From Aeromicrobium sp. Root236 (GTDB taxonomy: Bacteria; Actinomycetota; Actinomycetes; Propionibacteriales; Nocardioidaceae), in assembly GCF_001428805.1 (NCBI RefSeq), contig NZ_LMIS01000001.1:248001-312000 (forward strand): a DNA stretch of 64,000 nt. Reading direction: 5' to 3'. Position numbers and translations under genes: made by a program. The notes under the pieces are model-generated. The model was given only the letters and a program-made list of their open reading frames with translations, had not been told where the DNA came from and searched no databases. Shown here piece after piece: positions 8,123-16,987 of the stretch; the first letter of the stretch is position 1; each line of letters opens with the position of its first letter.

Positions 8123-9604
8123 GTGCCGGTGAATCCCGCAGCAGGATCGCCGATCCGAGCCGTCAAGAAGCTTCTCGGTGGGGCCAAGCAAGAGGCTGTG
8201 GACGACGCCCGCAAGGCCCCGGCCAAGAAGGCACCCAGCACGACCGCACCACGCAAGACGGCAGCCAAGAAGGCCGCCACCACGACCCCGGCCAAGAAGG
8301 CCACGACACCGTCCCGTTCCCCGGCCAAGACAGAAGCGACAGTGACCAAGACCGCATCCAGCACCACCGCCAAGAAGACCGCTGCGAAGAAGGCTCCGGC
8401 CAAGAAGGCCCCCGCCAAGAAGGCAGCTCCCAAGAAGGGCGTCGAGCCTCAGGACGAGGAGTCGAAGATTCCCGCGGGCATCGACCTGGCCGATGCCCTC
8501 GAGGTGCCGCCCGTTGGCGACGGCACCGTGATGGTCGACGCGCAGGGCAAGAAGATCCTTCCGGACATTCCCGACGAGGAGTTCGAGAAGGACCTCGCGA
8601 CGGACCCGACGCTCAAGGAGGACGAGCAGTCGTCCTTCACGATCTCGGCGGCCGACGAGAGCGACGAGCCGGTCCAGCAGGTCATGGTCGCCGGCGCCAC
8701 CGCGGACCCGGTCAAGGACTACCTCAAGCAGATCGGCAAGGTCTCGCTGCTGACCGCCGGCCAGGAGGTCGAGCTCGCCAAGCGCATCGAGGCCGGCCTG
8801 TTCGCCGAGGAGAAGCTCGCCAAGGGCGGGCGCATCTCGGCCAAGATGCTCGAAGAGCTCGAGTGGATCACGATCGACGGCCGCCGTGCCAAGAACCACC
8901 TGCTCGAGGCCAACCTGCGTCTCGTCGTGTCGCTGGCCAAGCGCTACACGGGTCGCGGCATGCTGTTCCTCGACCTGATCCAGGAGGGCAACCTCGGCCT
9001 GATCCGCGCGGTCGAGAAGTTCGACTACACCAAGGGCTTCAAGTTCTCGACCTACGCGACGTGGTGGATCCGCCAGGCGATCACCCGCGCGATGGCCGAC
9101 CAGGCCCGCACGATCCGCATCCCGGTCCACATGGTCGAGGTCATCAACAAGCTCGCACGTGTCCAGCGGCAGATGCTGCAGGACCTCGGCCGCGAGCCCA
9201 CCCCCGAAGAGCTCGCGATCGAGCTCGACATGACGCCCGAGAAGGTCGTCGAGGTCCAGAAGTACGGCCGCGAGCCGATCAGCCTCCACACGCCCCTGGG
9301 CGAGGACGGCGACTCGGAGTTCGGTGACCTGATCGAGGACTCCGAGGCGATCGTCCCGGCCGACGCCGTGTCGTTCACGCTCCTGCAGGAGCAGCTGCAC
9401 GCCGTCCTCGACACACTCTCCGAGCGCGAGTCCGGCGTCGTCTCGATGCGGTTCGGCCTGACCGACGGCCAGCCCAAGACGCTCGACGAGATCGGCAAGG
9501 TCTACGGCGTCACGCGCGAGCGCATCCGTCAGATCGAGTCCAAGACCATGAGCAAGCTGCGGCACCCGTCGCGCTCGCAGGTCCTGCGCGACTACCTCGA
9601 CTGA
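8123..9604 (+). CDS. sigA: Primary RNA polymerase sigma factor SigA/HrdB
   Basis: The housekeeping sigma factor directing most transcription. Residues ~15-115 are a lysine/alanine/proline-rich tail with repeated AKKAP units, typical of HrdB-type sigmas. An acidic linker follows, then region 1.2 ([12 protein letters not shown]), region 2 from about residue 262 with [12 protein letters not shown], region 3 and region 4.2 ([15 protein letters not shown], about 463-478). The C-terminus LRDYLD is characteristic. The GTG at 8123 gives 493 residues; a TTG 33 nt upstream is less likely. The gene ends at a strong bidirectional terminator. Confidence 0.95.
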   Translation: MPVNPAAGSPIRAVKKLLGGAKQEAVDDARKAPAKKAPSTTAPRKTAAKKAATTTPAKKATTPSRSPAKTEATVTKTASSTTAKKTAAKKAPAKKAPAKKAAPKKGVEPQDEESKIPAGIDLADALEVPPVGDGTVMVDAQGKKILPDIPDEEFEKDLATDPTLKEDEQSSFTISAADESDEPVQQVMVAGATADPVKDYLKQIGKVSLLTAGQEVELAKRIEAGLFAEEKLAKGGRISAKMLEELEWITIDGRRAKNHLLEANLRLVVSLAKRYTGRGMLFLDLIQEGNLGLIRAVEKFDYTKGFKFSTYATWWIRQAITRAMADQARTIRIPVHMVEVINKLARVQRQMLQDLGREPTPEELAIELDMTPEKVVEVQKYGREPISLHTPLGEDGDSEFGDLIEDSEAIVPADAVSFTLLQEQLHAVLDTLSERESGVVSMRFGLTDGQPKTLDEIGKVYGVTRERIRQIESKTMSKLRHPSRSQVLRDYLD

Positions 9605-9622
9605 GCGTCCCCGAGATCGCGA

Positions 9623-9654
9623 ACGCCCCCTCTCCCGGCTGGGAGAGGGGGCGT
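9623..9654. terminator. Strong hairpin terminator after sigA
   Basis: A perfect 14-bp stem (ACGCCCCCTCTCCC and its complement) with loop GGCT lies 18 nt after the sigA stop and 12 nt before the stop of the convergent gene. It can serve both strands. No T-tract follows, as is usual in high-GC actinobacteria. Confidence 0.85.
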
Positions 9655-9666
9655 CTCACGTCGTCG

Positions 9667-10392
9667 TCAGTTGTGGGCGAGCCAGGGGGTCAGCTGTCCG
9701 ACCCGCAGGAGGTCCCGCGTGCCGGCACCGTAGTAGGTCGGGTTGACCGGATCGAGGTAGAAGCTGTCGGTCGGCTCGGCGGCGATGCGCGCCTGCGCCT
9801 TGGCCAGCTTCGACATCGAGGTGATCACCGGGCTGCCGTCGTAGTAGAACGAGGCGGCGCTCAGTCGCACGTACGAGGGGTTGTCGAGGCACGCACGGGG
9901 GATGTAGAGCTGCAGGAACCCGTCGACGCCGGTCTTGCTCGAGCCCCGGAGGCGGTTGGTGCTGGATTCCGTGTAGCAACCCTCTGCATCGAGAGGCAGG
10001 ATTTCGCCGGCCGGGAACACGGCCCCGACAACCTCGCCCTCGAGCCCGGGGGCCGCGAAGAACTGGAAGTCGTCGTCGAGGCCGCCGTTGACCCGGATGT
10101 TGCCACCCACCGAGGAGCCCACCGCGAGCCGGTGCAGGTTGATGCGGATCGAGACGAAGTCCTTGCCGTGGTTGACCGCCAAGTTGTTCACGTCGATGTT
10201 GCCGGACGCGAGGCGCTGCGCGTACGTGCCCTTGGACGCGAGCGTGGTGGGGGAGTCGGGACTGTCGGTGATCAGGACGTCGTAACGCTTGTCGTCGACG
10301 TTGGCCGAGTCGGCCATGGCGGTCGCGGCGGAGCCGACCAGGACCGCTGAAGCGGCCGCGGCGACCAAGGCCACGCGGATGGTGGGACGCAT
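9667..10392 (-). CDS. Secreted protein of unknown function (paralogue A)
   Basis: I do not recognise a named family. The 241-residue product has a clear Sec signal peptide with likely cleavage after TAMA (about residue 27). The mature part has two cysteines (in AEGCYTES and PRACLD) that probably form a disulfide. It shares block after block with the divergent neighbour at 10641: DKRYDVL, VNHGKDFVS, a KTG-x3-G block, YIPRACLD, and the C-terminal DPxNxxYxGA and WLA-N. The start at 10392 has GGAAGG 8 nt upstream; the longer open frame is promoter sequence. It is exported, non-lipidated and has no anchor. Confidence 0.75.
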   Translation of the reverse strand: MRPTIRVALVAAAASAVLVGSAATAMADSANVDDKRYDVLITDSPDSPTTLASKGTYAQRLASGNIDVNNLAVNHGKDFVSIRINLHRLAVGSSVGGNIRVNGGLDDDFQFFAAPGLEGEVVGAVFPAGEILPLDAEGCYTESSTNRLRGSSKTGVDGFLQLYIPRACLDNPSYVRLSAASFYYDGSPVITSMSKLAKAQARIAAEPTDSFYLDPVNPTYYGAGTRDLLRVGQLTPWLAHN

Positions 10393-10438
10393 CGGAGTTC
10401 CTTCCGAGATGGGAGTGTGCCTCGGACGAGGCGTTCTC

Positions 10439-10444
10439 ACGCTA
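10439..10444 (-). promoter_or_regulatory. Possible -10 (TAGCGT) for paralogue A
   Basis: TAGCGT read on the minus strand, giving an inferred leader of about 40 nt. A GCCTCG-GA-CGAGGC inverted repeat (10419-10432) would lie at the start of that leader and may be an operator. The -35 is not convincing. Confidence 0.35.
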
Positions 10445-10553
10445 ACCCGGGTCCTGGATCCCCGCTCGGCTTTGGGCCGAATTCTTGAGAGCATGTCTCT
10501 CCGGCGTGATGTGGCGCATCCGAGGGCGTCCCGCAGCCGATCCAGCGATTTTG

Positions 10554-10583
10554 CTGACAGGCTGCCTCGCGGCGGATTAACGT
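10554..10583 (+). promoter_or_regulatory. Promoter for paralogue B (CTGACA-N18-TAACGT)
   Basis: A -35-like CTGACA (10554-10559), an 18-bp spacer and a -10-like TAACGT (10578-10583). Transcription would start near 10590, leaving a ~50-nt leader with an AAAGGA ribosome-binding site before the ATG at 10641. Confidence 0.5.
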
Positions 10584-10640
10584 CCGAGGAGCGCCCCGAC
10601 GCTCGGGATGCGCACACTCCCGGCTCGAAAGGAACACCTC

Positions 10641-11357
10641 ATGCGCGCCACCTCCCGTCTCCTCGCCATCGGTGCAGTGACCACGGCTGTGCTGCTCGGC
10701 TCGGCATCGACCGCGATGGCTGACTCCGGCACCGTCAACGACAAGCGGTACGACGTCCTCGTCGGGAACTTCGACGACAGCTCGACCTTCCTTGCCTCCG
10801 AGGGCACCTATCACCAGCGGCTGGTGGCGAGCTATGTCGACGCCAAGAGCCTCACGGTCAACCACGGCAAGGACTTCGTCTCGGTACGGATCAACATGAA
10901 CAAGCTCGGCGAGGGAACCTTCAGCTCGACATTGATCAAGATCAACGGTGGGACCGCGGACGACTACCAGCTCATCGCTGCGTCGGACGGCGAAGGCGGC
11001 CTGTACGCCGCGACCGTGCCGGCGGGCGTGGTCACGCCGTCGAGCGCCGTCGCGCCGGCTGCCGGCGACACCGAGTGCTCGACCGAGTCGACCACCGGCA
11101 AGATCACGGGGTCGACCAAGACGGGAAGCAACGGATACCTCCAGGTCTACATCCCGCGGGCCTGCCTCGACCTCCCGAAGTACCTCCGCGCCGGCGGCAC
11201 CACGCAGTACTACGACCTCCCTGTGAACATCAACTCGGTGAAGTCGCTGCAGAAGGTCGCGACGGCTGCAGAGGCCGACGGCAACACCTACTCCGACCCG
11301 ATCAACTCGAAGTACTTCGGCGCGCCGCAGTACACGAGCTGGCTGGCGCGCAACTGA
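10641..11357 (+). CDS. Secreted protein of unknown function (paralogue B)
   Basis: The 238-residue divergent paralogue of the gene at 9667-10392; family unknown to me. The signal peptide ends with the same TAMADS sequence, with cleavage predicted after residue 27. The mature part repeats the conserved blocks NDKRYDVL, VNHGKDFVS, YIPRACLD and Y-DPIN-KYFGA, and keeps the two cysteines. A proline/alanine-rich insert (about residues 135-150) is specific to this copy. The start ATG follows AAAGGA at suitable spacing. The pair shares a 248-bp intergenic region with one promoter for each gene, which suggests duplication by inversion and perhaps opposite regulation. Confidence 0.75.
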   Translation: MRATSRLLAIGAVTTAVLLGSASTAMADSGTVNDKRYDVLVGNFDDSSTFLASEGTYHQRLVASYVDAKSLTVNHGKDFVSVRINMNKLGEGTFSSTLIKINGGTADDYQLIAASDGEGGLYAATVPAGVVTPSSAVAPAAGDTECSTESTTGKITGSTKTGSNGYLQVYIPRACLDLPKYLRAGGTTQYYDLPVNINSVKSLQKVATAAEADGNTYSDPINSKYFGAPQYTSWLARN

Positions 11358-11361
11358 CACC

Positions 11362-11405
11362 ACGTACGGCAGGCCCCGTCCCGTCGGGGGCGGGGTCCCT
11401 GCCGT
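11362..11405 (+). terminator. Hairpin terminator after paralogue B
   Basis: A 10-bp perfect outer stem (GTACGGCAGG with CCTGCCGTAC) and an inner CCCCG/CGGGG pairing, starting 5 nt after the stop codon. No T-tract. Confidence 0.75.
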
Positions 11406-11517
11406 ACCGGAAACGGGAGTCGACACCCGCCACGCCGTGCGGCCTCGGGCGGGTCGGGTCTGCGTTAGACTGTCTCGACCTGTCACGTCCACGACGAGTG
11501 TCTCGGAGAGCAAACCT

Positions 11518-13077
11518 GTGCAAAAAATGAGCCGATCCACGCGCGGCATCCGCGTCTTGGGCGTTGGCACGCTCTTCGCGACCTTGATCCTCGGGTTCGG
11601 AACGGCAGCCTCTGGCGCCGACCAGCCGGCCACGACGGGCGACACCACGACCGCGACCCCCACGCCGACTCCGACGGACACGACGGCGCCTGCCGACGAC
11701 ACCCCGTCGGACACCTCGTCAGGTTCGCTGCCCAAGGCCACGATCCAGGCCGCTGGCAGTCCCTACGGTGGGACCTACCCGGTCACGCTCGAGAGCAACT
11801 TCTCGCGTCCCTACAAGTCGATCTCCAGTGCCTCCAACAGCGACTTCTCGCTGCTCGACGACCTCGAGCGCCTGATCCGCGGCACCTACCGCGATCCGCG
11901 CACCGGGGAGCCGCGCTCGTCCGCGTCGAAGGCCGCCAACTCGATCCGCTTGTCGATCTCCCGCATGGAGAACTCGCACCGCGTGGGCCGTGAGCTCATC
12001 AAGGCCGCGCAGGCGGGCGTCGAGGTCTACGTCATCCATGGCAAGGCCTCGCAGTCCAAGGAGTCGCGCTACCTGCAGAAGCGGATGGGCGAGCTCAAGC
12101 ACGGGCACTTCAAGATCTGCTCCAAGGGCAAGAGCCTGGCCTGCCTGTCCAGCCAGAGCGCGGCGATCATGCACAGCAAGATCCTGCTGATCGGCAACAC
12201 GTTCACTCGCGACAAGAAGAGCGCGGTGGGCGTTCTCTGGACCGGCTCGGCCAACCTCGGCGGACCCAGCGGTGAGCGCACCTACAACAACGGCCTGACG
12301 GTCTACAACGACAAGAAGCTCTACCTCGAGCTGCGGCAGATGTGGGCCGACATGTGGGCCGAGCGCAACGTCGGCAGCAGCTACCTGCAGTACGTACGGG
12401 ACCACTACACCAAGTACGGCTACTACGGCGGAGCCGACGGCTACACCGAGAGCTTCGCGCAGTACGGCATGTTCTACTCCAACCTCGCCAACGTGACGAT
12501 CTACGCCACGCCCATCTTCGCGACGCCGACCAACGGCAAGGATCCCGTCCTCAACCTGCTCAACCGCGTGGTGCCGGACGACCAGTGCCGCATCCGGTTG
12601 CAGCAGAACCGGTTCAAGTACCGCCGCATCGCGGTGGCCAACAAGCTCGTCGAGCTGGCTGATGGCGGCTGCAAGATCTCGGGCGTCTACTTCGAGGACG
12701 ACCTCAAGGTCAACCGCATCGCCCACTGCCAGCAGTACATCCGCATCTGCCGGCCGATCCTCGACGTGCTCAAGACCGCCAACCGACGCATCGAGGCGGC
12801 GTGGGCCAAGCCCCACGACAAGACGATCCTCGTCGACGCGATCCTCAAGCCCAACAAGCTCAACCCGGAGGAGCAGCTGCCCTCAGGTGGCGCCTGGCCC
12901 GCTGCGGGATCGCGCACCAAGCTGGTCCAAGCGGGATCGGCAGCGTTGACTGGCTCCAACCTGATTGCGAGCGACGAGGTGACGACGGAGACGACCGACG
13001 CGGGGATCTACGACGAGTACCTCGAGCACTTCAAGGCGATCTTGAAGTCGCGGGAGTACCACAACTTCCCGTACTGA
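11518..13077 (+). CDS. Secreted phospholipase-D-like (HKD) protein
   Basis: A 519-residue exported protein of the phospholipase D superfamily. It has a signal peptide (about residues 1-35), a Thr/Pro/Asp-rich linker (about 40-75) and two PLD half-domains. The second HKD motif is complete (His433, Lys435, Asp440 in HDKTILVD). The first has His219 and Lys221 in MHSKILLIG but glycine where aspartate is expected; both halves keep the following GS-N block (TGSANL, TGSNLI). Cys-rich DDQCRIRL and QQYIRICR segments may form disulfides. The start GTG follows GGAGAG by 7 nt. The substrate (phospholipid or nucleic acid) is unknown. It is flanked by terminators, so monocistronic. Confidence 0.85.
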   Translation: MQKMSRSTRGIRVLGVGTLFATLILGFGTAASGADQPATTGDTTTATPTPTPTDTTAPADDTPSDTSSGSLPKATIQAAGSPYGGTYPVTLESNFSRPYKSISSASNSDFSLLDDLERLIRGTYRDPRTGEPRSSASKAANSIRLSISRMENSHRVGRELIKAAQAGVEVYVIHGKASQSKESRYLQKRMGELKHGHFKICSKGKSLACLSSQSAAIMHSKILLIGNTFTRDKKSAVGVLWTGSANLGGPSGERTYNNGLTVYNDKKLYLELRQMWADMWAERNVGSSYLQYVRDHYTKYGYYGGADGYTESFAQYGMFYSNLANVTIYATPIFATPTNGKDPVLNLLNRVVPDDQCRIRLQQNRFKYRRIAVANKLVELADGGCKISGVYFEDDLKVNRIAHCQQYIRICRPILDVLKTANRRIEAAWAKPHDKTILVDAILKPNKLNPEEQLPSGGAWPAAGSRTKLVQAGSAALTGSNLIASDEVTTETTDAGIYDEYLEHFKAILKSREYHNFPY

Positions 13078-13085
13078 GCACAACG

Positions 13086-13120
13086 CGAAGGGCCGGCCTG
13101 ATGATCTGGCCGGCCCTTCG
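13086..13120. terminator. Bidirectional hairpin terminator
   Basis: A 13-bp perfect stem (CGAAGGGCCGGCC with its complement) and 9-nt loop between the convergent PLD-like and DUF7455 genes. Confidence 0.85.
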
Positions 13121-13143
13121 TGTGCGTCTGGGTGACGAGGTGG

Positions 13144-13368
13144 TCAGGCGTCCTCGTCGGCGAACGTCGACGGCGTGGCCGCGAGTCGTTCGCTCTCGTC
13201 GTGGATGTGGGCTGACATCTCGCGGAGCTTGTCCTCGTGCTGCCGTGCGTGGTGAGCGCAGAACATCAGCTCTCCACCACCGCCGAGCGTCACGCGTACG
13301 TATGCCTGAGCGCCGCAGCGGTCGCAGCGGTCGAGGGAGCTCAGCATGGGGGCTGTCAGTGTTGTCAC
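13144..13368 (-). CDS. DUF7455 small zinc-knuckle-like protein
   Basis: A 74-residue protein typically found beside the topoisomerase IV B gene in actinobacteria; its function is unknown. Cys15 and Cys18 in DRCDRCG with Cys37 and His40 in FCAHH could bind one zinc ion. The rest is charged and helical. The start GTG at 13368 is preceded by AGAGAAGG; the upstream TTG would add seven residues and swallow the ribosome-binding site. It is divergent from parE across about 210 bp. Confidence 0.78.
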   Translation of the reverse strand: MTTLTAPMLSSLDRCDRCGAQAYVRVTLGGGGELMFCAHHARQHEDKLREMSAHIHDESERLAATPSTFADEDA

Positions 13369-13541
13369 GGTGACCTTCTCTCTGAGCAATCGGCGGTTAT
13401 GACCAGATCAACATCCAATCACGGGGCGCTATTCCTCGTGGTCGTTCGTGACCTACGACATACATACTCCCCGAGCGGGACAAATCGACGCAGGCGCGCT
13501 GTGGGTCGCGTGTCATGGCGGGGCAGGTCACACCGGGTCGA

Positions 13542-13547
13542 TATCCT
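13542..13547 (+). promoter_or_regulatory. Possible -10 (TATCCT) for parE
   Basis: TATCCT matches TANNNT and would place the transcription start near 13554, just before the GAGAGG ribosome-binding site at 13568. No clear -35 was found. Confidence 0.3.
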
Positions 13548-13581
13548 TGAGGCACACGAACGATCTTGAGAGGCACCGACA

Positions 13582-15639
13582 ATCGACAGCACGTACGACG
13601 CACGCAACCTCCTCGTCCTCGAGGGGTTGGAGGCCGTCCGCAAGCGCCCCGGAATGTATGTCGGCTCCACCGACACGCGTGGTCTCATGCACTGCCTGTG
13701 GGAGATCATCGACAACTCGGTCGACGAGGCGCTCGGCGGGTTCGGCAGCCACATCCGTGTGGCGCTCAACGACGACGGCTCGGTCGAGGTGCAGGACGAC
13801 GGCCGTGGCGTGCCGGTCGACATCGAGAAGAAGACCGGGCTGACCGGCGTCGAGGTCGTCTACACCAAGCTGCACGCGGGCGGGAAGTTCGGCGGCGGGT
13901 CCTACGTCGCCACCGGCGGCCTGCACGGTGTCGGCGCCTCCGTGGTCAACGCCCTGTCCTCACGCCTCGACGTCGAGGTCGACAAGAACGGCGCGACCTG
14001 GGCCATGTCGTTCCGGCGCGGTGAGCCGGGCGTGTTCGCCGGCGACGGCCCCGACGCCGACTTCACGCCCACCAACGAGCTGCGCAAGATCGGCAAGGTC
14101 GCCAAGGCCAAGACCGGCACGCGCGTGCGCTACTGGGCCGATCCGCAGATCTTCATCAAGGGTGCCAAGTTCGCCTACGACGAGCTGGTGACCCGTGCGC
14201 GGCAGACCTCGTTCCTGGTGCCCGGCCTCGAGATCGTCATCAGCGACCACCGCGGCGACGAGCCGCACGAGGAGAAGTTCCGTCACGACGGCGGCATCGC
14301 CGAATTCTGTGACTTCCTCGCGACCGACGAGCCGGTCACCGACGTGCTGCGGCTGCAGGGTGAGGACGTCTTCACCGAGACCGTGCCGCTGCTCGACAGC
14401 AAGGGGCACATGACGCCGCAGGACATCGAGCGCACCCTCGGGGTCGACATCGCGGTCCGCTGGGGCACGGCCTACGACACGCAGGTCCAGTCGTTCGTCA
14501 ACATCATCGCGACGCCCAAGGGCGGCACCCACCTCAACGGCTTCGAGCGCGGCATCACCAAGACGTTCAACGACGTCCTCAAGACCACGCGGCTGCTCAA
14601 GTCCGGCGACCCCGACGTCATCAAGGACGACGTGCTCGAGGGCATGACGGCGGTCGTCACCGTACGCCTGGCGGAGCCGCAGTTCGAGGGCCAGACCAAG
14701 GAGGTCCTCGGCACGCCGGCGGTGACCAAGATCGTCAACCAGGTCGTGTCCCGCGAGCTCAAGCAGTTCCTGACGTCCACCAAGACCGCCGAGAAGGCCA
14801 AGGCGCGGCTCGTGATGCAGAAGGTCGTCGACGCGTCCCGCACGCGGCTGGCGGCCCGTCAGCAGCGCGACACGCAACGCCGCAAGAACGCGCTGGAGTC
14901 CAGTGCGCTGCCGGCCAAGCTCGCCGACTGCCGCAGCAACGACGTCGAGCGGTCCGAGCTGTTCATCGTCGAGGGTGACTCGGCCCTCGGCACGGCCAAG
15001 TCGGCACGCGACTCGGAGTTCCAGGCGCTGCTGCCGATCCGCGGCAAGATCCTCAACGTCCAGAAGGCCAGCATCGGCGACATGCTCAAGAACGCCGAGT
15101 GCTCGTCGATCATCCAGGTCGTCGGCGCGGGGTCCGGGCGTACGTTCGACGTCGACGCCGCCCGCTACGGCCGCATCATCTTCATGGCCGACGCAGATTC
15201 CGACGGTGCCCACATCAGGTGCCTGCTCGCGACGCTGTTCTTCCGTTACATGCGTGAATTGGTCGACGCGGGCCGTGTCTTCACGGCCGTGCCGCCGTTG
15301 CACCGCATCGAGCTGTCGAGTCCCAAGAAGGGCCAGGACAAGTACGTCTACACCTATTCCGACGCCGAGCTGCAGCGCAAGCTCGCCGAGCTGCAGCGCA
15401 AGAACATCAAGTGGAAGGACCCGGTGCAGCGCTACAAGGGCCTCGGCGAGATGGACGCCTCGCAGCTGGCCGAGACCACGATGGACCCGCGACACCGGAC
15501 CCTGCGCCGCCTGACGGTCGACGACGGCGAGGAGGCCTCGTCGGTCTTCGAGCTGCTGATGGGCAACGAGGTCCCGCCCCGCAAGGAGTTCATCGTGCAG
15601 GGCGCCTACGAGATCGACGCCGACCGCATCGACGCCTGA
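13582..15639 (+). CDS. parE: DNA topoisomerase IV subunit B (probable AUC start)
   Basis: ATPase subunit of the type IIA topoisomerase that decatenates daughter chromosomes with ParC. Seen: the GHKL ATP site (Asn45 in IIDNSVDEAL, DDGRGVP, GGLHGVGAS), the transducer domain, and the Toprim domain with Glu464 in EGDSALGTAK and Asp537/Asp539 in MADADSDGAH. With the start at 13582 it has 685 residues. Conserved family sequence (YDARNLLVLEGLEAVRKRPGMY) continues upstream of the first usable TTG (13627) to an in-frame TGA at 13567, with no ATG, GTG or TTG between. ATC at 13582 lies 8 nt after GAGAGG and is the best start. Confidence 0.93.
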   Translation: MDSTYDARNLLVLEGLEAVRKRPGMYVGSTDTRGLMHCLWEIIDNSVDEALGGFGSHIRVALNDDGSVEVQDDGRGVPVDIEKKTGLTGVEVVYTKLHAGGKFGGGSYVATGGLHGVGASVVNALSSRLDVEVDKNGATWAMSFRRGEPGVFAGDGPDADFTPTNELRKIGKVAKAKTGTRVRYWADPQIFIKGAKFAYDELVTRARQTSFLVPGLEIVISDHRGDEPHEEKFRHDGGIAEFCDFLATDEPVTDVLRLQGEDVFTETVPLLDSKGHMTPQDIERTLGVDIAVRWGTAYDTQVQSFVNIIATPKGGTHLNGFERGITKTFNDVLKTTRLLKSGDPDVIKDDVLEGMTAVVTVRLAEPQFEGQTKEVLGTPAVTKIVNQVVSRELKQFLTSTKTAEKAKARLVMQKVVDASRTRLAARQQRDTQRRKNALESSALPAKLADCRSNDVERSELFIVEGDSALGTAKSARDSEFQALLPIRGKILNVQKASIGDMLKNAECSSIIQVVGAGSGRTFDVDAARYGRIIFMADADSDGAHIRCLLATLFFRYMRELVDAGRVFTAVPPLHRIELSSPKKGQDKYVYTYSDAELQRKLAELQRKNIKWKDPVQRYKGLGEMDASQLAETTMDPRHRTLRRLTVDDGEEASSVFELLMGNEVPPRKEFIVQGAYEIDADRIDA

Positions 15640-15649
15640 GCCCGCGGCT

Positions 15650-16987
15650 TCATCTGTCGAGGCGGAAGAGCCGGTCGTCGGCCATCACCAGGGTGCCCTT
15701 GTCGGGCCCCAGTCCGACAGCGGTGTAGAGGTACCTCTGCAGGAGATGCGCTGTGGTCTTTCCGGTGCGCGGATCGAGCATCGTGACGAGGTTGAGCGGC
15801 TTGTCGCGGCCGAATGAAGCCCAGTGCCAGAAACCGGTGTACGTGGTGATCACGGAGACACTACCGTTCAACGCCGTGACGCCCGGGTAGACGTCCGCGT
15901 CGGGGTCCGCGTAGTCGGAGTGCTTGTCGAAGCTGCGCTCCCACAGCTTCTTGCCGGTCCTCGGATCGATCCCGGTGACGCGTCCCTTGTGCTGGCGGAC
16001 CACTGCGGTCGGTCCGGCGTAGGTGGCTCGAAGTGTCTTGCCGTCGAACGGGCTGATCGAGTCGCCGAGCTGCTGTGCGTGTCCGTCGGTGAGATCGACG
16101 GCGACCATGTCACGGTGGTCGCCTTCGTAGGTGACGTAGACGCGGCCGGGGTACGCGAGAACCGACCATACGCGTTGCTTCGGCGAGCACGGGATCGAGC
16201 TGCGCCACAGCTCCACGCCGTCGCGCACGGCCCGGTAGCGGCAGCCGGGACCGGGGGCGATCTCGAGCAGGGTGTCTCCGACGACGGTCGCCTCCGTTGC
16301 CGAGATCGACTCACCGTGGGGACGTCCCTGTCCATCGAGTGCGGTCACGCGGCCATGCTCACCGACGACCGGGACAGATGGAAGTCGGGACACACGGTGG
16401 CTGTCGGGGTGATAGATGTCCTCCTCGTCGAGGCTCTCCTGATTGTCGGCGGTGAAGGCGCGTCCCGACGCTCCCTCGTACGCCCAGAGCTCCTTGCCCG
16501 ATCCATCGACGGACACCAGACGGCAGGTCTTGGCCTTGGCGCACTCCACAAACTGGATCGTGCCGTCGCCGATCGCGACCGGAGCCATGTCGAATTCGCC
16601 CGGGCTCTTCGGCATCCGCGCCCACCGCTCTTTGCCGTCCGGGGAGTAGAAGGTGATCTTGGGGTGCCCGTACACGCCGCGAATGGCGAACCACCCGCTG
16701 CGCCCGACGTACAGCTGGGAGGCATCGTCACCGGCGTGCTTGCTGACGCGAGACTTCCCATCGGAGAGCCGGACGACCTGGAAGCCGACGAGGTCGTTGA
16801 AGATGTACGCGTTCCCGCCCGCCACCGCGGTCGTGCCCTTGTAGTCGACCGGCGTTGACCAGGCGACATCGGCAGTCTGGAGGCGATGGACGCGCCAGTG
16901 CGCGTAACCGACGATCAGCCCGCAGACCAGGACGAGTCCACCCAGGACGCTCAGTCGGCGCGACCAAGGGGACGTGGTGCCGCTCAT
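15650..16987 (-). CDS. Membrane-anchored PQQ-like beta-propeller protein (copy 2)
   Basis: A 445-residue protein with an N-terminal transmembrane anchor (about residues 12-30) and a large extracytoplasmic beta-propeller. Repeated strands such as SRVSKH, TGKKLWERSF and DPRTGKTTA are typical of PQQ/BamB-like repeats. No metal or PQQ ligand set is evident, so it is probably a binding scaffold. It is a tandem paralogue of the upstream gene; the anchors share a near-identical core (VLVCGLIVGYAHW and VLVCGLVVGYAHW). Its ATG overlaps the upstream stop as ATGA, so the two are co-translated. Function unknown. Confidence 0.72.
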   Translation of the reverse strand: MSGTTSPWSRRLSVLGGLVLVCGLIVGYAHWRVHRLQTADVAWSTPVDYKGTTAVAGGNAYIFNDLVGFQVVRLSDGKSRVSKHAGDDASQLYVGRSGWFAIRGVYGHPKITFYSPDGKERWARMPKSPGEFDMAPVAIGDGTIQFVECAKAKTCRLVSVDGSGKELWAYEGASGRAFTADNQESLDEEDIYHPDSHRVSRLPSVPVVGEHGRVTALDGQGRPHGESISATEATVVGDTLLEIAPGPGCRYRAVRDGVELWRSSIPCSPKQRVWSVLAYPGRVYVTYEGDHRDMVAVDLTDGHAQQLGDSISPFDGKTLRATYAGPTAVVRQHKGRVTGIDPRTGKKLWERSFDKHSDYADPDADVYPGVTALNGSVSVITTYTGFWHWASFGRDKPLNLVTMLDPRTGKTTAHLLQRYLYTAVGLGPDKGTLVMADDRLFRLDR

